Both the position numbers and the translations under genes were made by a program. Below, in pieces: positions 1-8,720 of a stretch of 64,000 nt of DNA. The DNA is taken from assembly GCA_038093975.1 (NCBI GenBank), contig JBBPTG010000039.1, positions 1 to 64,000 on the forward strand. Reading direction: 5' to 3'. How positions within the stretch are numbered: the stretch's first letter is position 1; each line of letters starts with the position of its first letter. Source of the DNA: Chalciporus piperatus (lineage: Eukaryota > Basidiomycota > Agaricomycetes > Boletales > Boletaceae). The notes under the pieces are model-generated. The model saw only the letters and a program-made list of their open reading frames with translations. It searched no databases and was not told the DNA's origin.

Positions 1-1
1 G

Positions 2-454
2 CACCAGCCATCCGCTTCGAGGACCAACAATTCCATTAGTAAAGGCAGCCGGCCGGCTACTTCGACTCAGTCGGCGAACAACCTCACCTCGGCACTTACC
101 GCCGGCTCTACCCAAACCTTCGACATTGCTCCGCATACTCCATCTATCCACTCTTCCATGTCGCATGACACTCTATCCGAGTTCGGCGACTTAGCCCAGT
201 TCCTCAGTGGAGCTCCTGAGCCCACTATCCTCCCTCCACCTGTACCTGGTGACTCCTTCATCGAAGACTCGGCGCCGCTGGTCACAGCCGAAGATCTCGG
301 ATTAGACGCGACCGAGAATACTGTTGGCCACGACGCCCCAGCTACCGGCACAGATGATGCCGTTGATGTCGGATCGTTCGAGCTCGTCGACTTCGGCACG
401 GAAGGACTGGCCCAAAATGGAGGTGCAGGAGACGTCGAGAACGCTATCAACTGA
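2..454 (+). CDS. C-terminal end of an LTR-retrotransposon polyprotein (partial)
   Basis: Frame 2 is open from the left window edge to a stop at 454, so the start lies outside the window. The visible part is rich in Ser, Thr, Pro and Asp and shows no catalytic motif. Its identity comes from position: the stop is followed within about 30 bp by a purine run (about 466-484) and then by a sequence with the ends and TATA box of an LTR. That is the usual order pol-stop, polypurine tract, 3' LTR in Ty3/gypsy-type elements. I infer an extended, non-catalytic C-terminal tail of the polyprotein. Integrase or RNase H domains would have to lie to the left. A host gene interrupted by an insertion is less likely because frame, purine tract and LTR fit together. 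Confidence 0.55.
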   Translation, partial: HQPSASRTNNSISKGSRPATSTQSANNLTSALTAGSTQTFDIAPHTPSIHSSMSHDTLSEFGDLAQFLSGAPEPTILPPPVPGDSFIEDSAPLVTAEDLGLDATENTVGHDAPATGTDDAVDVGSFELVDFGTEGLAQNGGAGDVENAIN

Positions 455-484
455 GCGAGCGAGGGAGCTCGCTGGAGGGGGGGA

Positions 485-688
485 TGTAACGGTTGGGAGT
501 CACGCGGCCGCCCGAGTCTTAGCTGTCAGCTTACGAGGTCTTATTTTACTCATCACATCTACTCGCCGTATATAAAGACCCGCCTGTAACTTCTTCTCCT
601 CAGTCAATCCAGTAGGACTTACACCCGTCTGTTCTCTTGTTTGATTCTTCGTGGGACTTCATTACTGCTTCGGTAGTCTGAGGTTACA
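485..688 (+). mobile_element. 3' LTR of a (probably Ty3/gypsy-type) retrotransposon
   Basis: The segment starts with TGTAAC and ends with GTTACA, a perfect 6-bp terminal inverted repeat with the canonical TG...CA ends. A purine-rich tract (GGAGGGGGGGA) abuts it on the left, as expected for the plus-strand primer site. A TATATAAA box at 569-576 would drive transcription from the LTR. The 204-bp length is in the usual fungal range. The 5' LTR is outside the window, so LTR age and target-site duplication cannot be judged; the five bases after the LTR, CAAAA, are the candidate duplication. Confidence 0.75.
569..576 (+). promoter_or_regulatory. TATA box inside the LTR
   Basis: TATATAAA lies 84 bp into the LTR. 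It is placed to start transcription rightwards towards 0.6-0.7 kb. Read-through could extend into the 3' side of YOP1, which is on the opposite strand. Confidence 0.5.
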
Positions 689-1083
689 CAAAAGTATGGA
701 GTGACTTGCCAGTCATTTCCAATCAAGGTAAACTTCCGATGACGTTTCACATGTCTCCGTCATGAGAATCATGCACCTCAGTGAGGCTCAGCGCTCAGCG
801 ACGCCGACTCCAGTAAACCACACACAATCACATATTCGACAAAACGTGGACAGATTCGTCCAATCCAGCGGACTCAACGTGTCACCAAATTCGATAATAA
901 GGCAAACTAAAAAAGAAATCGTCTATGAGAGGAGCCATAATCCGAGCCGGAATTACAACAAATGCATAAATGCAGTCACAGAAAAACTGATTTGACATGG
1001 AGAAGAAGAAGAAAAAACGCAAGCATTCACAGAGTCGTGCGCGTGAATCCAGAATCAGATTTTCCCGAGTGCAACACATTCAT
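689..1083. other. intergenic stretch between the LTR and the YOP1 3' end
   Basis: About 395 bp. It contains only short, unsupported reading frames and an AG-rich run near 996-1020. It probably holds the YOP1 3' UTR and terminator. I see no RNA gene or repeat. Confidence 0.5.
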
Positions 1084-1781
1084 TCACTCGGCGGTGGCTG
1101 TGTTGACACGGTCGCGCAGTCCTTCTGCGGTGACGGTGTCTGTGACAGCAACGGCACGAGAAGAACCCGAGATGTTTGCTACGAGCGGTTGGATCACCTT
1201 GCCGTACATGACTTGTGCGCCCTGAGTGGCCAAGAAAATGAGTCGTGTGAATGGTAGGGGTAGAGGAGAGGAGATGTCGACTTACGCGGACGTTGGGGAG
1301 TTGGAGCCACAAAAGGAGGATCGTCTTGAGTGCAAAGTACCAAGGGATGTAGTAGAGCATCACTCCCAAAGCGATAGACTCTGCAAAGTTGAAGAAACCA
1401 AAGATGACCCAATATGTGAGCCACTGAACGTCATCTTGAGCCGAGGGGCTTTCCAATGCCTTGAAGGAGAGATAAGTGGGGAGGGCCCATCCGACGAGAT
1501 TAGAAACGGGGGCAGCGAGGGGGTTGATGAAGTGGAAAAGAGCTAGGAGGAGGACGGTGCCGATGACCAAATATGACTTTGGCACTTGGGTGCGTTGCTC
1601 AAACGTGTTCAACACTGCGTACTTGGTAAGCTATCGAATCAAGAGATTTGGTTAGAATCGGACTGGGGATGATAGAGAAAGGATGGCGGACCTCCTTGTC
1701 GAGCTGGCTGAGGTGGTAGTTCACCTTGTTTTGGGCCTGAACGAAAACAGGGTGTTGCTGGATCTTTTGAGCAGCGGACAT
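1084..1781 (-). CDS. YOP1: YOP1/REEP-like membrane-shaping protein (TB2/DP1/HVA22 family)
   Basis: Three exons, 1781-1692, 1630-1286 and 1221-1084, give 190 aa with all phases zero. The start is the ATG at 1781 (MSAAQKIQQHPVFVQ). Exon 2 carries the family core: LVGWALPTYLSFKAL, then DVQWLTYWVIFGFFNFAES, then the IPWYFALKTILLLWLQLP block. The four hydrophobic segments would form two hairpins in the ER membrane. Known role of the family: oligomers that bend and stabilise tubular ER, working with reticulons and Rab/Yip1 partners. The length matches yeast Yop1 (180 aa). It is divergently transcribed from OST5, with 256 bp between the start codons. The N-terminal amphipathic part is short, as in other fungi. 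Confidence 0.93.
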
Positions 1782-2037
1782 CTGCCACTCGAATTTGAGA
1801 GTAACCCCGCTTCTAGGATGATTTGTACGCACCTTTGGTCGTTACGAATAGATATAGGTGAGGTGTAAGGTAGTCTGATGACGGTGACTGCGTTTGAGAA
1901 AGAGGCAAATAGAGGGATGTCAGCTAGTTGATATGGGTTGATGACATATGTTTGTTCGGTAGTCAAAATACGTCAGCTTGCGGTTGGCTTGCAGCGTGGC
2001 TCCACATCCATATCCCGTCCTCTGCTCGACATCCAAC
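1782..2037. promoter_or_regulatory. divergent promoter region YOP1 / OST5
   Basis: 256 bp separate the two start codons, which point away from each other. Both genes act at the ER, so a shared upstream region is plausible. I see no clear TATA box. Confidence 0.4.
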
Positions 2038-2402
2038 ATGGACAACTACGACGCTGTACAGGTATGAAGCTACGTCTTGCTGCTGGCGCAAACCCGCACT
2101 GAGCACGCGCTGGAAAGGCATTGCACAAGTCACTGCCACCGTTTTCGCCATACGTGGCAGCTTCATTGCTCCCACAAATCGCACTCGTTCTCCTCGCATC
2201 TACATTCGCTCTTGCGTTCTACTTTTCTACGTCCGTACACCCCTCTACACTCTATAAATTCCGTTCGACTCATGGTGTTGTTCCTCACAGCCTTCCAAAG
2301 GACAGTATTCCAATTCGGGAGACCGCAGTCGCATCGCTCGCAAGTGTTCTCGGTGGTTTTGGTGTCGTGGCCCTTTTCTGCGGCGTAGGGGTAAACGTGT
2401 AG
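2038..2402 (+). CDS. OST5: oligosaccharyltransferase small subunit OST5/TMEM258
   Basis: Exons 2038-2061, 2118-2230 and 2291-2402 give 82 aa, and phases close exactly. The protein begins MDNYDAVQALHKSLPPFSPY and has two membrane segments (about residues 23-45 and 57-80). It ends in the GFGVVALFCGVGVNV pattern, matching the C-terminal GV-Y/N-V ending of yeast Ost5 and animal TMEM258. The family belongs to the oligosaccharyltransferase complex that transfers glycans to Asn in the ER lumen. Exon 1 codes only eight residues, so the gene is easily missed by ORF callers. Its 3' end is 45 bp from the convergent RPA12 stop. Confidence 0.85.
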
Positions 2403-2447
2403 AACACAAGGCTGGCCTTTTTCGGGTGTCATACACCACGCTCCCTT

Positions 2448-3088
2448 TCAGTTGTTGATCCGCCATCCATGCTTGCACGAGACGCACTGGAAAAGGAAAG
2501 AAAGTCATTAATGGACGGGGAAGCACGTGTGTGCATGTGAGGGATACTGACAGTGTAAAGAATCGTGGACCCTTCGTCTGCACTTCGCATCTGTTGTGAT
2601 GGATTAGATGAGCTGTAGTCCCACTTTGACCGAAGACCCACTTGTTTCTCTTCGTAATACGCTTCGAGGCAGCCACAGGCGGGACATTTTTCGGATACCT
2701 GAGTCTCCTGAGTATGATGGTCTTTGATTGACGTGTCGGCGTACCTTTGGCAAGACTTTGCCTTGGTGAATTTTGGTCTGAGTCTTACGTTTCTGTCTCA
2801 ATGCAGATGGGAAAGCATCTTGGTGAGAGCGCGTGATGATCTCGATATTCTCGTACGCTGAACTTGGGGGTCACGGACGACCATGTGTATCGCGGGCAAG
2901 ACTCACACGACGCTGGTTCCTCGTGATGGCATTGTTCACAAACGACAGTCGGTTGGTTATCCTGTGGTAAAGCGAGCAGAGTACCACAGTTTGGACAAAA
3001 TAGCAGAGACCCTGATCGGCTGATGAGTATTGCCTCGCGTTATTGAGTGGAGCGTCAACTTGCCAATCTTGTGCGCAAGGACAGGCAT
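2448..3088 (-). CDS. RPA12: RNA polymerase I subunit RPA12 (A12.2), TFIIS-like
   Basis: Six exons: 3088-3064, 3011-2907, 2857-2745, 2698-2642, 2590-2552 and 2486-2448. They give 125 aa, the same length as yeast Rpa12. The N-terminal zinc ribbon reads FCPNCGTLLALP with VVCEQCHHE. The C-terminal ribbon reads KCPACGC, then MRSADEGST, then YTCVSCKHGW. The acidic hairpin RSADEG is the TFIIS/Rpa12 signature that enters the polymerase funnel for RNA cleavage and termination. Intron 1 starts with GCAAGT (a GC-AG intron); splicing it yields the expected IGSLLFCPNCG. The acceptor of exon 4 could also be at 2708, adding three residues. Confidence 0.9.
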
Positions 3089-3864
3089 CTCGGGGATACC
3101 AAGGCGATAGACGCTGGGATAGATGGTGGCGTATATGTTTGGACCCAGTGCCGCCCACAAGTTATTCCTTTGCGTCCCCTTTGGTCGAGGATGTCTTGTG
3201 TTCGAAATAGACGCCCAATTTTCTGCGAGTCACGTGCTTGATGTCGATCGTGACCTTCCTTTTTTGGGACAATGTCTTTTGTTCAGGCGCCCACAGAAAC
3301 ACACTGGTCCAAGCCGTTGCAAGCGACTGCTTTGTTGTTCGTCAGTAACGGTCAGTCAGCCATTCCAATTGAATCAGCCTTCTCATAATTTATAGGAAAA
3401 ACAGCGTACCCACAGACCTGACACGCGCCACGGTGTGCTGCCTAGTTTCACAATAATAGTAACTATAAGGAGTTCGACCTTACCTTCGAATTCTACCCGT
3501 TGGGGGATATCGGCTGCTGATTACATGGTATAAATATTCCATCGTGTTCTTGCTGTATTCTCCACTACACCTTTCCTGTGACCGTTTCTTCCTTTTTTCT
3601 GGTGTTCAGTCCACGCAGGACGTGTTATATTAATTCCATTCTTCAACAGGATTCAAACCTATAATCCTTTTCCCCTTTCTTTCAATCACGTACGATCATA
3701 GGCCCCATTCATCGCCTCGTGCTAGACGCTCGATAACACAGCTCTTGCATTCTCCTTTCTTACACAGCCAAGCGCTGATCCCTTTTCTTTGCCCATCGCA
3801 TCGCATTCATTGCATCTGTCTGTCTTCAATCCACAAACCCAACAACGTCTTTATGCACGACACC
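3089..3864. other. intergenic region upstream of RPA12 and of the orphan gene
   Basis: About 775 bp. It holds the RPA12 promoter side and, to the right, TATAAATA at 3529-3536 followed by pyrimidine-rich stretches (about 3655-3690) of the kind that precede basidiomycete transcription starts. The reading frame of the next gene is open upstream of its chosen ATG to 3745, so a longer 5' leader or an earlier start is possible. No RNA gene is visible. Confidence 0.5.
3529..3536 (+). promoter_or_regulatory. TATA-like box of the orphan gene
   Basis: TATAAATA followed by CT-rich DNA, 329 bp upstream of the preferred start codon at 3865. Confidence 0.4.
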
Positions 3865-4799
3865 ATGGCCCGCTCTACTTTCTCCACCGCTGCTTTCGCC
3901 CAGCTCGTTCGTAGATTGCGTTACACCAACGCACGCTACAACCGAATCGCACACCAATGCCGATCCAAACTGCGTCCCACTCGTCACGCCAAACGTCGCG
4001 CCTTCTTCGCCGGTCTTCGCATCGACACCTCTACAGCCAGGGCATGTCCCCTCAAATACGTCTCCGCGATGCCACTCCCCGTCATTGCAACGCCTTTGTC
4101 TGCCATGACGAACTTGCCACGTCTGAGCGTCGTCGGTGGGAGTGGCGGCGTGCTTGATTTGATGCTGACGAATCTTCCGGACGTCGTCGCGCACGCGCCT
4201 GTTATTCCGGTGCCTATCAAGCGGAGGCGCGTGGATAGGAGACATAAGTTGACGATTCGGGTGCCTCCGCCGTTCGCACTGAACTTGAATTATGGATATG
4301 AATACGGGCTCGCTACGCCTTTCCATTTCCCTGCACCGAATGCACCGTTGCTCAAACCGGCACAACTTCCAGAGGACGATTTCGACATGGAAGAAATTTC
4401 TCTTTCGTCCCCGTCTTGTATGTCCCCATTGCCTTTTTTCTGTCAGAAGTCGGAATCGACTGACCGAGTATTAATTAATGTGACAGCTTCTTCGTCGACG
4501 GATTCTGTGGAATCACTTTTGACGCCTGTATGTATGCGCGAATCTTGACGTCGAGGCTGCCTACTAATCAAAGGGACAGATCGATGTGGCGTATTCTGGC
4601 CTTTGCATTACGATTCCCGCGCGTGGCTTGAAGCGCAAGCTCCAGGATGTTGACGAAAATGGGAGCGCGATCGAAGTTTCGCCTTCTCAGCCCAAGGTCA
4701 GTGTTTCGTCATGTAGACTGTGTGACCTTTCAGCTGACATCGTTCCAGCGTATCATGAAAATCCGCTGGCATGAATCTCAGGCGCACGTACGCGTTTGA
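3865..4799 (+). CDS. hypothetical protein, basic N-terminus and acidic tail (orphan)
   Basis: Exons 3865-4417, 4487-4527, 4580-4696 and 4749-4799 give 253 aa with consistent phases. I do not recognise a family. The first 60 residues are rich in Arg and His (for example RRLRYTNARYNRIAHQ). A central basic patch KRRRVDRRHK (about residues 115-125) could be a nuclear signal. Residues 170-200 are acidic and serine-rich. A KRKLQDVDENG segment follows, and the end is MKIRWHESQ. An ATG 12 bases upstream (3853) is in frame and possible. No membrane segment or signal peptide is visible. The splice structure argues for a real gene; the function is unknown. Confidence 0.6.
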
Positions 4800-5214
4800 G
4801 ATCCATTGCTCAGCACGCCACGACTCTATTACGGACCCACGTAAAACAACATTCCCCCCCAAAAAAAAAAATTCATGTACCATCACGATAGTACACCCAC
4901 CAACTGCCTAATTCGCAACCCCTTGACACATTCTCACATTCTTGAGCACTGTTTTACATCCAGGGGTGCTTTTCTTCGTGTATCCATTATCCATCGTTTC
5001 CATCGTTGTTCACTGTCCTTTTACGTACCCAGTCACGAACTGAGCTGTTTCATATCACAAGTTTTTTTTTTCTCCCCCTGCCGTAGTACTAGCACTCTAA
5101 TTCCTAATACTGTAGCCCGCCAGCTTCCTTTCGGTCGTAGCCAAGTCGTACCAGTGTTGATTCTATCTCCGAGTCATCATGATACATGACAGTTCGTGCG
5201 ATCACTGGCACACA
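4800..5214. other. intergenic, no gene seen
   Basis: 3' flank of the orphan gene, with a C/A homopolymer run at 4853-4870 and a T run near 5061-5071. Nothing else is supported. Confidence 0.5.
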
Positions 5215-5234
5215 CTCTGGCGCGGTTCACGAAA

Positions 5235-5306
5235 GTCGGGCGTCGGTATTCAACCAAGTCCGAGTTCGCGGTGTGATGTCGTGAATACCGATCCCGACTC
5301 GCACCG
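5235..5306. repeat. short palindromic (hairpin) repeat, copy 1
   Basis: GTCGGGCGTCGGTATTC at 5235-5251 faces GAATACCGATCCCGAC at 5283-5298, forming imperfect inverted arms. The outer sequence GACTCGCACCG also recurs, inverted, at 39214-39269. Such short fold-back elements resemble MITE-type or palindromic interspersed repeats. Confidence 0.5.
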
Positions 5307-5544
5307 CTGACCGTACTTTTGATCACGACCCACGATCTGTGACTCACTCGTGAATGTTTGAATTTGAACGACGAAGGCGGGCTCGAACACCAGGCCATCG
5401 GATCCGACGACACGATCCAACTATGCACTCCATGAACATTTGAACTGACGGGCAAGACACGGATGTTACTACTATCTCGGTGGATATTATTTACCAAGCG
5501 ATCGGTACAGAAAACATCGAGAGAAAGGAAGGCGTTGGGGGCTA

Positions 5545-5873
5545 CAGAAGTGGGGGTCATGAATCAATCACGAGAGACAGAGTTGGAGGAGTTGGAGGAG
5601 TTGGAGGAGTTGGGTGAGTTGGAGGATGGGGGGGTTAGAAACGGGCGGTGGCGGGTGCGGCGTAACGTGCGCGTGCGGCGTAACGACAGATCAGAATATC
5701 GAACATCGCGCTCGGAGCGGGGGGCAATCGTAGGCTGCACTGAAGTGGGGGCCATGGATCAATCACGACGACAGCCTGAGAGTTGGATGAGTTGGAGGAT
5801 TGGGGGGTTAGGAACGGGTGGTGGCGGGTGCTAGGAACGTGCGGCGTAACGATAGATCAGAATATCGGACGTC
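5545..5873. repeat. tandem duplication of a ~150-bp unit, with an inner GTTGGAGGA minisatellite
   Basis: Two units begin with ACAGAAGTGGGGGTCATG (5543) and ACTGAAGTGGGGGCCATG (5739). Both end with GATCAGAATATCG followed by CGCG-rich DNA. The equivalent part of arm 2 (about 41520-41680) has one unit. Inside the first unit GTTGGAGGA is repeated several times (5582-5610). Confidence 0.7.
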
Positions 5874-5901
5874 GCGGTGTTTTTTTTTTTTTTTGTGTCG
5901 A

Positions 5902-6687
5902 TCATTCATGTACAACAGCAGAGAGCTCCATAATGTCCTGTGGTACGGGGGGAATGGGGGAAGGTGCTGGGAGGGGTGTGTTGCCGGCCCGGGAGTCGAG
6001 TGAACGAGTACCACGCAAAGTCCTCTCGACAGCCTGAGCAACCTCTTGTCGTCGCGGAGCTGCAGGGACCCCAGCACCAGGCTGTCGACGACTCGGAGTG
6101 ACTCGGAACAGACCACAACATCCAATTTGAACGACCTCGAGGCCCGGGTCAGCTTCGGGAGCATCCCCCGAATCCTCAGTGCTTTCGTCTCCGGAAGAGG
6201 ATTCAACCACAACCGTGAGAGGTGGGTCATCTCCAGATGCGGTGGGCGGCGTCCGAGTATCACTTGAGGTTTGACTCCCACTGTCATTCGCGCTGCGCCT
6301 TGACGCGACGAACGTGGGCTGTTAGAGAGAGATAGAGAGTTGAGTATTCGTGAACGAGCGGGGAGAGTGATTGGGATTTACTGGTTCCGCGTATCCTGGA
6401 TATATTGGGTGCACTCGATGAAATACGAGGCGAGGTATTCTCAAGTTCCACCGTCGCCAAGGGAGAATTGAATTATGCTGCTGCACGGCGCGGGGACCGT
6501 CGCGGGGTGGGATATGTCTCGCTGGCAAGCGATCATGAAGGGCGGGTCGACGTGGTTCGGAAATAGTAATGATCGTCAGCGGGAGGTATCGAGCAGGAAA
6601 CATATGTAGTATCCAAACTTACATCAAAATGATCAAAATTAGGAATAGTCGAAGGACCGCTGGTATCAGGCGAGACCACCGCTGGCA
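5902..6687 (-). other. near-identical downstream tract of the WD40 duplication (possible 3' exons), copy 1
   Basis: On the minus strand this tract follows the WD40 gene and looks nearly identical to 40667-41453. It contains a frame MPAVVSPDTSGPS... and an open frame ending MELSAVVHE at 5902. Between them lie plausible donors (GTAAGTTTGG, GTAAATCCC) and an acceptor (CTCTAACAG). In Agaricomycete WD40 proteins a Pro/Ser-rich tail often follows the propeller, so these may be 3' exons of the WD40 gene. However, the GTAAGT donor lacks a nearby acceptor in both copies, so I cannot close a model. It may be a decayed tail. Confidence 0.4.
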
Positions 6688-6704
6688 TCTATACGCACGG
6701 AAGG

Positions 6705-7844
6705 TCAGAAACGGCGGACATAGCGAGTGCTGGAACACACGTCAAGGAGGGGATGTAATGACTATAGTATTGAGGTGAGTTATGGGACTGATCATAGAGC
6801 GAATGGTAGTACCTCTGGAGCATCGTCGTTCCGGCGCGCGGGGACACGCCAGATGTGGAGTCTTCCTTCGGGCCCCCCAGCAGAGGCAAGGAACTCTCCT
6901 GAAGGCGAGAATGCAAATGCAGACACCTCTGATCCATGGTTGAGCAGCTCTCCGATAGTGTTCCAAGACTCCGCATCCAAAAAGCGAACAGCTCCTCTCG
7001 CGTGCATAGAGACATCGGTAATTGCGAGACACTTTCCGTCAGGTGAGGAGAGCGGAGGCAGCCCAGTACTGATGGGACACTGGCCTGGGTGCAAAATCGA
7101 TGGCTCCCCAGTGGGCTCGCCTGTGTCAGATCTGAAACAACGGATTGCACTCCGCGGGCCCTTGGGCTCCATGTAGAGAGAGAAAAGTCGAGTTCCATCC
7201 AGTGACCATGTGATAGCATTGACATAGGCCACTTCATATGCAACATCTTGTACCTTCAGGATCGTCTCACCAGTTGCCACATCGAGAACAACGAATCCCC
7301 GCTCGGTGGGTAGCGCCAATCGCCTGCTATCCGGAGAGAAACCCACTGTCTGCACATCACGGGGGGTGTAACTTGAAGAAAACTTGAACTCCTGGATTTC
7401 ATGTTTGATTTGCATAGCCCCCGCGATCTCCCAGAAGACAAGACCCCAATTCAGGTGATAGGTGACGAGGACCTCTTCGTTTGGGGACAATGCCATACGG
7501 CAAACAGGACCATAGGGTTCAAGTTCCTTGGACTCCACCACTTCCTGCGTATCCACACTCCATTCTACCAGATGTTTCACCGTCCGGGAAAATGCAAAGA
7601 TCCTCCCATCTTTAGTGGTCACCATGGCCGAGTCAGGTTGCTTGTTCTCCATTGAAGTACCCACTTGCGAGCCATCTGCCGAATTCCAGATTTTCACGGT
7701 GCCACCGTATAAGCAAGTGACGATACGGTCGCCAGGAAGCCATGCTATAGAAAGTATCCAGGCTTGGTCAAAACCGGGAACAGTTGCTATAGTCAATATC
7801 GGCCTGGGGGTACTGTCTGTCGGTTGTTCCTGCGAGATTTCCAT
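6705..7844 (-). CDS. WD40-repeat protein, copy 1 of an inverted pair
   Basis: Exon 1 (7844-6813) codes 344 residues. Intron 6812-6762 (51 nt, GTACTA...ACTATAG) and exon 2 (6761-6705) add LHPLLDVCSST and a stop. WD-type blocks are visible: SIAWLPGDRIVT with GTVKIWNS; a degenerate VVESKELEPYG block; VGFSPDSRRLALP; ITWSLDGTRLF; and FAFSPSGEFLASAGG with GRLHIWRVPAR. It is probably a seven-bladed propeller acting as a protein-binding scaffold. Partners are unknown. The paralogue at 39533-40650 is about two thirds identical by eye. A 1-bp length difference in the intron explains why unspliced frames of the two copies disagree. The gene may continue into further 3' exons (see the downstream tract). 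Confidence 0.75.
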
Positions 7845-8078
7845 ACTCGTGCGTCTAAATGAAGGGAGGAATGAGTGACAGACGAGAAGATAAACGATCA
7901 GTACAAAAACCTTGAAGAGCGGGTGAGCGTTGTTTGGTTCAAACCAGCCTCATGTTGCTTGCAGACGACCCTCGGGCCCAAATGTGGGCGTCAGTGGGTC
8001 CACTGTGTGAACACTGGATGTCATCAATGATCATGATCGTGATCTTTATCGCTCTTCACCAGAAGGACCAGATTTAGC

Positions 8079-8720
8079 CCACAAGTTTCGAGCGAGGGTG
8101 CAGGAAGGAAGCACTTGAAATGACGGAATACTAGCACTAGGACTTCATCCTAGCGTCCACCGTCTGCCCTCCTTTTACATTCTTACCGCCACGTCCACGA
8201 ACGACCAGCGCTACCACTGTCACCATGAATCTTCCCCGCCTGCCCGATTCACGCAGGAACGGTGCGACTGGGATACAAGACAAAGGATAGTAAAGCGACG
8301 TTGCTGTGGTTAGATCCATCGAGCACCTATTCTCCTTCTCCGATATCGCTACAGGGTTTCTGTGTTGTCCGTGATTCCCAAGTCTTGTCGTATGAATAAC
8401 ATTGTACATGGGTGTCGGGAGTTCATTGCACACTGGTATCCCCGAGTCGTGATCCCTCTATCTAATCCTCCCATCGCTTACATGGCGTCCTCGAAGTCTG
8501 ACCTTTGCCTGGTAGCTCGGGGACTCATTCTGTTGAGTTTTGCCATGGCTATAGACAGCGTTTCTTGACGGGTCGGAGGGTTTGTCCGAGACTCCGAGTC
8601 GGATTGATCGGGTCTCTTTACACGATGGGCTGTCGCGTGACGCTGACAAATGGAGCGCGAACATCCAGCCTGAATATCTCCAGGCATCATCTATCTTACG
8701 GGATCGACGAGTCGACGACG
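8079..8720. other. LTA4H upstream region with a gene remnant
   Basis: Junction between arm 1 of the duplication and LTA4H. It contains the exon remnant at 8220-8330 and otherwise no supported gene. An in-frame ATG at 8625 upstream of the preferred LTA4H start would add 32 atypical residues. Confidence 0.4.
8220..8330 (+). pseudogene. remnant of LTA4H exon 3
   Basis: The stretch carries ACCATGAATCTTCCCCGCC and then AAGGATAGTAAAGCG and TGGTTAGATCC in the same order as exon 3 of the intact gene about 900 bp downstream (9145-9248). It codes the equivalent of SK..LLWLDP. No splice sites or flanking exons are preserved. It is a truncated, diverged partial duplication lying just outside the WD40 duplication arm. 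Confidence 0.6.

Larger units (their letters stand above)
5215..8078 (-). repeat. inverted segmental duplication, arm 1 (WD40 copy 1)
   Basis: Read on the minus strand, this segment aligns along its whole length with 39307-41805 on the plus strand. The upstream border includes the shared GTCCTTCTGGTGAAGAGCGA and the promoter-proximal CCCACATTTGGGCCCGAGGG. The downstream border includes GACTCGGACTTGGTTGAAT. Conservation is uneven: the WD40 coding half has diverged clearly, while about 6742-5890 looks almost identical to 40600-41455. Arm 1 has an extra internal tandem duplication (5545-5873) and extra DNA around 5275-5455. Confidence 0.85.

Noticed and set aside
1055..1285. Extension of YOP1 exon 2 beyond LPNVR
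   Set aside because: GTAAGT at 1285 is a strong donor, and splicing to 1221 gives a tail with closing phase.
5582..5626. Direct repeats as a CRISPR array
   Set aside because: The 9-bp units have no spacers, and the DNA is eukaryotic; it is a minisatellite.
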